A stretch of 5,454 nucleotides of DNA from Pedobacter sp. GTDB lineage: Bacteria > Bacteroidota > Bacteroidia > Sphingobacteriales > Sphingobacteriaceae. The stretch covers positions 1 through 5,454 of the forward strand of contig JASLGV010000222.1 of the NCBI GenBank assembly GCA_030149995.1, read 5' to 3'. This document shows, piece after piece, positions 1 to 5,454 of the stretch; the stretch's first letter is position 1; each line of letters starts with the position of its first letter. The notes beneath the pieces are model-generated. The model was not told where the DNA came from and made no database searches. It saw only the letters and a program-made list of their open reading frames with translations. Both the position numbers and the translations under genes were made by a program.

Positions 1-255
1 TTGTGCATACAATATACAAAGGAAAAAGAATCGCTCGAATATTCTAAAAGTGGTTTCTGGATTTTCAGGCCACTCAATGTACCTGATAACCAAATTTCTG
101 TTGTCAATTTAACACAGGCGCCGGTTCGTTTCTATGAAAATGGCGGCATTTACGATGCCCGCTCGCTTTTATACGAAGGCTTCTGGGCATACGAAAAAAT
201 TGGCGATATGGTTCCAATGGATTACATCCCTCTTAGCAGCAAAGGAAATAAATAA
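1..255 (+). CDS. C-terminal part of an unrecognised protein (5' end outside window)
   Basis: The reading frame is open from the first base and stops with TAA at 253-255, giving 84 visible residues. The first codon is TTG, which could formally be a start. Because it coincides with the window edge and has no visible upstream context, I treat the gene as 5'-truncated. The peptide is rich in aromatic residues, with FWIF near residue 20, FYENGGIYDARSLLYEGFWAYEKIGDMVP at about residues 44-72 (quoted here in overlapping pieces: FYENGGIYDARS, LLYEGFWAYEKIGDMVP), and a short polar tail ending SSKGNK. There is no membrane segment or repeat. The dense, ordered pattern looks like the conserved end of a larger folded protein, but I do not recognise the family and assign no function. 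It is codirectional with the radical SAM gene 56 bases downstream. Confidence that it is coding is good; its identity is unknown. Confidence 0.6.
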   Translation: MCIQYTKEKESLEYSKSGFWIFRPLNVPDNQISVVNLTQAPVRFYENGGIYDARSLLYEGFWAYEKIGDMVPMDYIPLSSKGNK

Positions 256-304
256 TTAGTATTTCTCCACTCCCGTTATTTAAATACTAAAAATATTAGT
301 ATTT
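256..304. repeat. Three copies of a 9-base word (two direct, one inverted) before the radical SAM gene
   Basis: TTAGTATTT occurs at 256-264 and again at 296-304, and its exact reverse complement AAATACTAA lies between them at 282-290. The inverted copy can pair with the right copy to make a 9-bp stem with a 5-base loop, or with the left copy with a 17-base loop, so the two hairpins are mutually exclusive. The right-hand stem ends 7 bases before the ATG at 312 and is followed by TTAC. Each stem has only one G-C pair, so RNA stability would be low. It could be an operator for a dimeric regulator, a weak terminator for the upstream gene, a translation-modulating structure, or a chance product of AT-rich DNA. 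No Bacteroidota-type promoter (-7 TAnnTTTG) is clear in this gap. Confidence 0.5.
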
Positions 305-311
305 TTACTTT

Positions 312-1379
312 ATGAGTGAGGCAGAGAAAGAAAGTTATTTTAAAGGTAGAGGTGCACAGGTAAATCCTCATAACCGTTTTTTAAAAAACGATTACGTAAA
401 GGCGCATGCGGAGGGCATTGATGACTGGACTGAAAGTGATGGTAAAACCACATTCTTGTTTGAAAGCTCCAAAACTGTTGTCAATAAGGTAACCAGTCCG
501 GATGTAAATATGTGGTATTCGTTAAATCCCTATCAGGGCTGCGAACACGGCTGTATTTATTGTTATGCCCGCAATTCGCATCAATACTGGGGTTACAGTG
601 CAGGGCTGGATTTTGAACGAAAAATAATTGTTAAAAAGGATGCTCCTGCGCTTTTTAAAAAATTTCTGGAAAAGAAAGGCTGGGATGCTACCCCGATTTC
701 CCTATCGGGTAATACTGACTGTTATCAGCCTGCCGAAAGAAAATTTAAGCTAACGCGGCAATTGCTTCAAATTGCCCTGGAATACCGGCAACCCATTGGT
801 ATGATTACCAAAAATGCGCTGATCCTTCGGGATCTGGATATTTTACAGGAGATGGCAAAGCTAAACTTATGCATGGTTTATGTATCCATCACCAGCCTGA
901 ACGAGCAATTGCGCCAGGCAATGGAACCCCGCACCACCACAGCCACGCAACGTTTAAAGATCGTAGAAAACCTGAGCAAGGCCGGCATCCCCATGGGCGT
1001 CATGGTTGCGCCCCTTATTCCAGGTTTAAGCGATCATGAAATTCCAGCCATATTAAAGACGGTGGCCAATGCTGGTGCCATAGGCGCTGGTTATACGATT
1101 GTACGTTTAAATGGCGAAATATCGACTATTTTTAGAGACTGGCTCCTGAAAAATTTTCCCGATCGTTTTGATAAGGTTTGGCACATGATTGAAAGCTGCC
1201 ACAGCGGACAGGTAAACGACAGCCGTTTTGCCACACGCATGCGCGGAGAAGGGCATATTGCACAAATGATCCGTGATAATTTTAAGCTGCATTGCCGTCT
1301 AAATGGTTTAAACCAACAGGAAATCTTCTTAAACCGGAACCTGTTTAAAATTCCTTCTGCGCAAACAACTCTTTTTTAA
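312..1379 (+). CDS. PA0069-family radical SAM protein (spore-photolyase-like)
   Basis: This is a complete 355-residue cytoplasmic protein. It carries the radical SAM cluster motif Cx3Cx2C at Cys77, Cys81 and Cys84 (GCEHGCIYCYAR), which binds a [4Fe-4S] cluster that cleaves S-adenosylmethionine. The N-terminal GRGAQVNPHNRF (residues 12-23) precedes the barrel. Within the barrel are LSGNTDCYQPAE (131-142), a likely SAM-contacting strand, and EPRT (205-208). The C-terminal RMRGEGHIAQMI (309-320) is also typical of the PA0069/Rv2578c group, which is related to spore photoproduct lyase. The reaction and substrate of this group are not established, so DNA repair should not be assumed. ATG 312 is the only sensible start: an in-frame TAG lies at 297-299 and the next Met is residue 67. 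There is no Shine-Dalgarno sequence, as is common in Bacteroidota. It converges on the lipoprotein gene. Confidence 0.93.
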   Translation: MSEAEKESYFKGRGAQVNPHNRFLKNDYVKAHAEGIDDWTESDGKTTFLFESSKTVVNKVTSPDVNMWYSLNPYQGCEHGCIYCYARNSHQYWGYSAGLDFERKIIVKKDAPALFKKFLEKKGWDATPISLSGNTDCYQPAERKFKLTRQLLQIALEYRQPIGMITKNALILRDLDILQEMAKLNLCMVYVSITSLNEQLRQAMEPRTTTATQRLKIVENLSKAGIPMGVMVAPLIPGLSDHEIPAILKTVANAGAIGAGYTIVRLNGEISTIFRDWLLKNFPDRFDKVWHMIESCHSGQVNDSRFATRMRGEGHIAQMIRDNFKLHCRLNGLNQQEIFLNRNLFKIPSAQTTLF

Positions 1380-1416
1380 TTTCGCTTGCTTTTCACACCT
1401 TTTCTTTTAAAATAAA

Positions 1417-1445
1417 GCCTGGTAAGGTTAATAGCCTTACCAGGC
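1417..1445. terminator. Hairpin terminator between convergent genes
   Basis: GCCTGGTAAGG (1417-1427) and its exact reverse complement CCTTACCAGGC (1435-1445) form an 11-bp stem with a 7-base loop. The loop may close further by T-G and T-A pairs. It sits 37 bases after the radical SAM stop and 31 bases beyond the lipoprotein stop, so it can serve both converging genes. The flanks are unequal. Read on the minus strand the stem is followed by TTTATTTT, a reasonable U-tract. Read on the plus strand it is followed by CTTAAATAAG, which is poor in T. It is therefore probably most efficient for the minus-strand lipoprotein transcript. The rest of the 1380-1476 gap shows nothing else. Confidence 0.85.
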
Positions 1446-1476
1446 CTTAAATAAGCTGTCAGATCCATAAATTTTC

Positions 1477-3099
1477 TTAAAAAACACCGATTTCGGCAAG
1501 CGATGTGAACTTCTGTCCGTCATATGCTGACTTTGCCATGATCCGGATAAATCTAACCGATTTTTTAACGGGTAACTTAAAATACTGTGTAGTGGCGTTA
1601 TTCAATAGTACAAAATTTCCGGCTGAACTGAATTTTATACCATCTGTACTGTATAAAAGCTCAAAATCTTTCACAGCTCTTGATAAGTTATTTCTCTGCG
1701 TAAGGGAAACGCCCAGAACAGATTTTAAACCACCAAAATCAATCGTTACCTGATGAGGGCCTGCAGCAGCTGGCGTGCTCCATTTCGAATGCCAGTACGT
1801 ATCAGGATTACCGTCAATTAATTGCAGTGCCCTGCCGTTATTTTTTCCTTCGCCGGAAGTTTCTTCAGAACTGGCTGAAACACTCCAGCCTGTTTTACTT
1901 AATTCTGCCGGTGTACTGAAATCCAGTACCGGAACATTGTTTACAAATTTATAAACATAATTAAACACGGTTACCGTGCCATTTTCATGTACCAGTTTTA
2001 ACCTCAGTTCATATTCGGTATTTCCTTTAAACTCCAGGTCTGAAAGCGGAATTTCCAGGCTAAATTTATCGGCTCCAATGGGCTTGGATTCCCAGCTTAC
2101 GGCATTATAGTCCTGGGCTACCCCAATCCCTTCGTTGTTTACATTTGGATCGTTGTAATAAACAATGCTGTTTACCTTCGTATCGGAAACAAACTGACCC
2201 GATATTAAAATAACAGATCTTGCTGCATCGTAAGTAGCTTTTATTTCTTTAATACGGGCAACTACCTTCCCATAATAAGTTTTATCATCTTTGTTAAAAA
2301 TCTGATTGGTATTTAAAATGGCCGCATCGGTAGCTGTTAAACTGGTTTTAGAAACACTCAGCGTATAGTTGCCATTTGCCATGAGTGCTGTTCCCAATAA
2401 GCTCTTTTCTGAAACCTTCAGGCAGTTATGTGGCAGGTTTAATCCGTGCCCCAGTTCATGCATCATGCCACCATACCATTTGGTAAACTTTGAAGTTCCT
2501 ATGTATTTTGGGTCGAGTCCTTCATAATCCATAGCGTAACACCATTTGCCAATTCCATAAAAAGGTCCATCAATTGGGCTGCCATCGGCCTTATAACCGT
2601 ATGGTGGCAATAAGATTAAGGTATGTAAACTATTCTGATCCTGCGGATTTTCTTTAAAATAAGCATTGATTTCTTCGGCAATTGCTCCTTTTAATCCGGC
2701 TCTTGGATACCCTTCTTTATTTTTCTTACCAAAAATGGTGATGATTTTAACCCTGTTTTTTTGGTTTACCCAAAGTCCGAAGGTCTTACCCGGATACCCG
2801 TTGCGGGTCATTTCATCTTTATAATATTTTTGCCCCATTAAAAGGATTTCACTCAGCCGCTTATGATAACCTGCCACGGTATCGAGATCTTTGGGGATAA
2901 AATAAACAACATTGAGGTTGTGCTTATAATCGCTTTCATAGCCATCAGCTGTTGTATAAGCTTTGCTTGGTAATGGTGCAACAACGGATTTTGTATTCGG
3001 TTCTGATTTTGTTTTTTCGGAAACGTTCTTGTTGTTGACTGTGGCTGCGCAACTGAGTAAGAAAAAACAGGCGAGATACGTTAAAAAAATATTCTTCAT
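1477..3099 (-). CDS. Lipoprotein with metzincin-like zinc protease and C-terminal discoidin (F5/8 type C) domain
   Basis: This is a complete 540-residue exported protein. The N-terminus is a lipoprotein signal peptide: Lys2, a hydrophobic stretch, then LLSC with the lipidated Cys at residue 17. The following AATVN has no acidic cluster like the surface-export signal known in some Bacteroidota, so the protein may face the periplasm. A low-complexity linker (about 18-50) leads to a domain at about 60-290 with HELGHGLNLPH (214-224). This matches the metzincin pattern HExxHxxxxxH, with Asn221 where Gly is usual, Glu215 as the catalytic base and a likely Met-turn at Met240 (GTALMANG). Residues 295-390 look like a beta-sandwich linker. 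Residues 396-540 match an F5/8 type C domain (LIDGNPDTYWHSKW, then VRFIRIMA), which usually binds carbohydrate. The exact peptidase family and substrate are unknown. ATG 3099 fits the signal peptide; no Shine-Dalgarno sequence is present. Confidence 0.85.
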   Translation of the reverse strand: MKNIFLTYLACFFLLSCAATVNNKNVSEKTKSEPNTKSVVAPLPSKAYTTADGYESDYKHNLNVVYFIPKDLDTVAGYHKRLSEILLMGQKYYKDEMTRNGYPGKTFGLWVNQKNRVKIITIFGKKNKEGYPRAGLKGAIAEEINAYFKENPQDQNSLHTLILLPPYGYKADGSPIDGPFYGIGKWCYAMDYEGLDPKYIGTSKFTKWYGGMMHELGHGLNLPHNCLKVSEKSLLGTALMANGNYTLSVSKTSLTATDAAILNTNQIFNKDDKTYYGKVVARIKEIKATYDAARSVILISGQFVSDTKVNSIVYYNDPNVNNEGIGVAQDYNAVSWESKPIGADKFSLEIPLSDLEFKGNTEYELRLKLVHENGTVTVFNYVYKFVNNVPVLDFSTPAELSKTGWSVSASSEETSGEGKNNGRALQLIDGNPDTYWHSKWSTPAAAGPHQVTIDFGGLKSVLGVSLTQRNNLSRAVKDFELLYSTDGIKFSSAGNFVLLNNATTQYFKLPVKKSVRFIRIMAKSAYDGQKFTSLAEIGVF

Positions 3100-3118
3100 T
3101 CAAACTTTTGTAAAGCAA

Positions 3119-3149
3119 AAAAGCTTCCGATTTTAAATCGGAAGCTTTT
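3119..3149 (-). terminator. Strong intrinsic terminator after clpC
   Basis: Arms 3119-3133 and 3135-3149 are exact reverse complements (core GCTTCCGATTT / AAATCGGAAGC plus four flanking A-T pairs), making a 31-base palindrome around one central T. In RNA the innermost pairs would open to form the loop. Read on the minus strand the G-C-containing stem runs into six Ts (TTTTTT, then GC), a classic intrinsic terminator that starts 4 bases past the clpC stop codon. The plus-strand side also ends in TTTTCTTTTT, so it could terminate in both directions. It leaves only 19 bases before the lipoprotein ATG. Confidence 0.9.
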
Positions 3150-3153
3150 CTTT

Positions 3154-5454
3154 TTATTTAGAGGAATCTTCTTCCTTTTTAGGCTCTTCCTTTTTTTTAG
3201 GGCCTTTTTTATGGTTGATGACGATTAAACTACTCTCTTTGTTGTAATCGACTTCCAAAACATCGCCTTCTGCAAGTTCACCTTTCAGAATTTCTTCTGC
3301 AATCGGATCTTCTAAATATTTCTGGATGGCACGTTTTAACGGACGGGCTCCAAAATCACTGTCGAAACCTTTTTCTGCAATGTATTCCTTTGCATTTTCT
3401 GTTAAGGTAATTTCATAACCTAAGTTATGTACTCGCCCGAACAATGCTTTTAATTCAATATCAATAATTCTGAATATTTCGCTTTTACCAAGGCTGTTGA
3501 AGACAACTACATCATCTACCCTGTTCAAAAACTCAGGTGCAAAAGCTCTTTTTAAAGCGCTTTCAATTACACCACGACTGTGTTGCTCGGTCTGGTTAAT
3601 TTTTGCAGAGGTAGAGAAACCCACGCCCTGACCAAAATCTTTTAACTGACGGGCACCAATGTTTGATGTCATGATGATGATCGTATTTCTGAAATCAACT
3701 TTACGACCTAAGCTGTCTGTAAGCTGTCCTTCATCTAATACCTGTAAAAGGATATTAAATACATCCGGGTGTGCTTTTTCAATCTCATCCAGCAAAATTA
3801 CAGCGTAAGGTTTTCTTCTTACTTTCTCGGTAAGCTGCCCGCCTTCTTCGTAACCAACGTATCCCGGAGGCGCTCCTACCAATCTCGAAACGGCAAATTT
3901 CTCCATGTACTCGCTCATATCGATCTGGATAAGTGCATCATCACTATCGAACATAAAACGGGCAAGTTCTTTGGCAAGTTCTGTTTTACCCACACCAGTA
4001 GGACCTAAGAAAATGAAAGAACCAATAGGTTTTTTAGGATCTTTTAATCCGGCCCTGGTACGTTGAATGGCTTTGGTCAGCTTTTTAATGGCATCGTCCT
4101 GACCAATAATTTTCTCAGCAACCTTGTCGTACATATTCAGCAATTTCTGGCTGTCTGTTTGTCCAACACGTTGTACCGGAATGCCGGTCATCATCGAAAC
4201 CACTTCTGCTACGTTATCTTCAGAAACTTCGTAACGTTTGGTTTTGGTTTCTGCTTCCCATTCGGCTTTTGCTTTATCCAGCTCTTCGATCAGATTTTTT
4301 TCTGTATCGCGGAGTTTGGCTGCTTCCTCATATTTCTGGCTGCGAACCACTTTGTTTTTCTCCAGCTTAATATCTTCGATTTTTGCTTCAATATCGATGA
4401 TATTTTGCGGCACGTGGATATTGGTTAAGTGAACCCTTGATCCGGCTTCATCTAAAGCATCGATGGCTTTATCTGGTAAGAAACGGTCTGAAATATAACG
4501 GGATGTTAAAGATACACAAGCATTAATCGCTTCATCTGTATACGTAACACCGTGATGTTCCTCGTATTTCTCCTTAATTCTGTTCAGGATTTCTACCGTT
4601 TCATCTGGTGTTGCCGGCTCGACCATTACTTTTTGGAAACGACGGTCTAAAGCACCATCTTTTTCAATGTACTGGCGGTATTCATCAAGCGTAGTTGCTC
4701 CAATACATTGGATTTCTCCCCTGGCCAAAGCTGGTTTAAACATGTTGGATGCATCCAGTGAACCGGAAGCGCCTCCGGCACCTACAATGGTATGGATCTC
4801 ATCAATGAAAAGGATTACATCCGTAGATTTCTCCAGTTCATTCATCACCGCTTTCATCCGTTCTTCAAACTGACCACGATATTTGGTACCTGCCACCAGC
4901 GATGCCAGGTCTAAAGTAACCACACGTTTGTTGAACAATACGCGCGAAACTTTACGCTGAACAATGCGCAGGGCAAGACCTTCGGCGATGGCTGATTTAC
5001 CAACTCCAGGTTCACCAATTAAAATCGGGTTGTTCTTTTTGCGGCGGGAAAGGATTTGAGAAACACGTTCAATTTCTTTTTCTCTGCCCACAATCGGATC
5101 TAAGCGGCCCTCTTCTGCTGCTTTCGTCAAATCGCGGCCAAAGTTATCAAGAACAGGTGTTTTGGATTTTATATCAGATACTTTTTTAGGAGCACTGAAA
5201 GCTTCATCTTCACGATAATCATCATCACCTCCGGTGGAAGCGCTGTTCTGAACATCGTCTCTGAAACCATTTTTATTCACCTCTACTTCCTGTTTAAAAA
5301 TATCGTATGTAACACCATACTGCAATAAAATCTGAGAAGCAATGTTATCATCATCTCTTAAAACAGATAATAATAAATGTTCTGTACCTATTAAATCGCT
5401 TTTAAATATTTTTGCCTCGAGATAAGTAATCTTTAATACCTTTTCTGCCTGCTT
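3154..5454 (-). CDS. clpC: ATP-dependent Clp protease ATP-binding subunit ClpC (5' end outside window)
   Basis: ClpC is a cytoplasmic AAA+ unfoldase that feeds substrates to the ClpP peptidase. The frame is open to the window edge, giving 766 visible residues. A TTG at 5325 could be mistaken for a start, but the 43 codons upstream encode the second Clp N repeat ([18 protein letters not shown]), so the gene continues. Roughly 80 N-terminal residues are probably missing. In visible numbering, D1 has Walker A GEPGVGKS (147-154), Walker B ILFIDE (214-219) and the arginine pair at 271-272. A short middle domain with a UVR-like coiled coil ([10 protein letters not shown], 374-383) follows, which separates it from ClpB. 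D2 has Walker A GPTGVGKT (484-491), Walker B ILLDE (553-557), a VGF ClpP-docking loop (611-613), Arg645 (FLNRVDD) and sensor-2 GAR (702-704). The tail is Lys/Glu-rich. All catalytic motifs are intact. Confidence 0.97.
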   Translation of the reverse strand, partial: KQAEKVLKITYLEAKIFKSDLIGTEHLLLSVLRDDDNIASQILLQYGVTYDIFKQEVEVNKNGFRDDVQNSASTGGDDDYREDEAFSAPKKVSDIKSKTPVLDNFGRDLTKAAEEGRLDPIVGREKEIERVSQILSRRKKNNPILIGEPGVGKSAIAEGLALRIVQRKVSRVLFNKRVVTLDLASLVAGTKYRGQFEERMKAVMNELEKSTDVILFIDEIHTIVGAGGASGSLDASNMFKPALARGEIQCIGATTLDEYRQYIEKDGALDRRFQKVMVEPATPDETVEILNRIKEKYEEHHGVTYTDEAINACVSLTSRYISDRFLPDKAIDALDEAGSRVHLTNIHVPQNIIDIEAKIEDIKLEKNKVVRSQKYEEAAKLRDTEKNLIEELDKAKAEWEAETKTKRYEVSEDNVAEVVSMMTGIPVQRVGQTDSQKLLNMYDKVAEKIIGQDDAIKKLTKAIQRTRAGLKDPKKPIGSFIFLGPTGVGKTELAKELARFMFDSDDALIQIDMSEYMEKFAVSRLVGAPPGYVGYEEGGQLTEKVRRKPYAVILLDEIEKAHPDVFNILLQVLDEGQLTDSLGRKVDFRNTIIIMTSNIGARQLKDFGQGVGFSTSAKINQTEQHSRGVIESALKRAFAPEFLNRVDDVVVFNSLGKSEIFRIIDIELKALFGRVHNLGYEITLTENAKEYIAEKGFDSDFGARPLKRAIQKYLEDPIAEEILKGELAEGDVLEVDYNKESSLIVINHKKGPKKKEEPKKEEDSSK

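Noticed and set aside
1107..1292. Minus-strand open frame of 61 codons inside the radical SAM gene
   Set aside because: It lies opposite a strongly conserved coding region, has no family resemblance and is a shadow of the real gene.
1505..1753. Plus-strand open frame of 82 codons opposite the lipoprotein gene
   Set aside because: It is antisense to the discoidin domain, whose protein pattern is clear. It has no start context or recognisable product.
3119..3149. The 31-base palindrome as an operator or mobile-element end
   Set aside because: Its position right after the clpC stop and the adjoining T-tracts fit an intrinsic terminator. No transposase, target duplication or second copy is seen in the window.
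4270..4370. Possibility that the AAA+ protein is ClpB rather than ClpC
   Set aside because: The middle region is short with a UVR-like segment, and a VGF ClpP-docking loop is present in D2. ClpB has a long coiled-coil middle domain and lacks this loop.
3769..4873. Several plus-strand open frames opposite clpC
   Set aside because: All are antisense to well-conserved AAA+ motifs. The Phe/Ser-rich translations are typical of the reverse strand of Lys/Glu-rich coding sequence.
1..5454. tRNA, rRNA, CRISPR array, insertion sequence or defence-gene cluster
   Set aside because: The window is almost fully occupied by four protein-coding genes with short gaps, and none of the gaps contains cloverleaf-like, spaced-repeat or transposon-end sequence.

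Overview
This window looks like ordinary chromosome from a member of the Bacteroidota, most likely the Sphingobacteriaceae (Pedobacter-like). The reasons are the moderately AT-rich DNA, start codons without a clear Shine-Dalgarno sequence, a lipoprotein with a discoidin domain, and the type of ClpC. The genus is inferred from overall resemblance and was not tested.

Layout, left to right. (1) The 3' end of an unrecognised plus-strand gene, cut by the window edge, ends at 255. (2) A short AT-rich gap (256-311) carries three copies of one 9-base word, two direct and one inverted. (3) A complete plus-strand gene (312-1379) encodes a radical SAM protein of the PA0069/Rv2578c (spore-photolyase-like) type. 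(4) A strong hairpin at 1417-1445 lies between convergent genes. (5) A minus-strand gene (1477-3099) encodes a lipoprotein with a metzincin-like zinc protease domain and a C-terminal F5/8 type C (discoidin) domain. (6) A second strong hairpin-plus-T-tract terminator (3119-3149) follows. (7) A minus-strand clpC (3154 to the window end) lacks only the first part of its N domain.

The genes do not form an obvious pathway. ClpC is a cytoplasmic protein-quality-control unfoldase that works with ClpP, the lipoprotein is exported and probably acts on peptide or glycoprotein substrates in the envelope, and the radical SAM enzyme has no established substrate. clpC and the lipoprotein gene are codirectional but separated by an apparently good terminator with only 19 bases left before the lipoprotein start codon. 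They are therefore either coupled by readthrough or the lipoprotein promoter overlaps unusual sequence. No RNA genes, insertion sequences, CRISPR arrays or clear defence or mobile genes were seen, and no convincing new multi-gene system is present. The points most worth a second look are the repeated 9-mer before the radical SAM gene, the lipoprotein's architecture, and the cramped clpC-lipoprotein junction.
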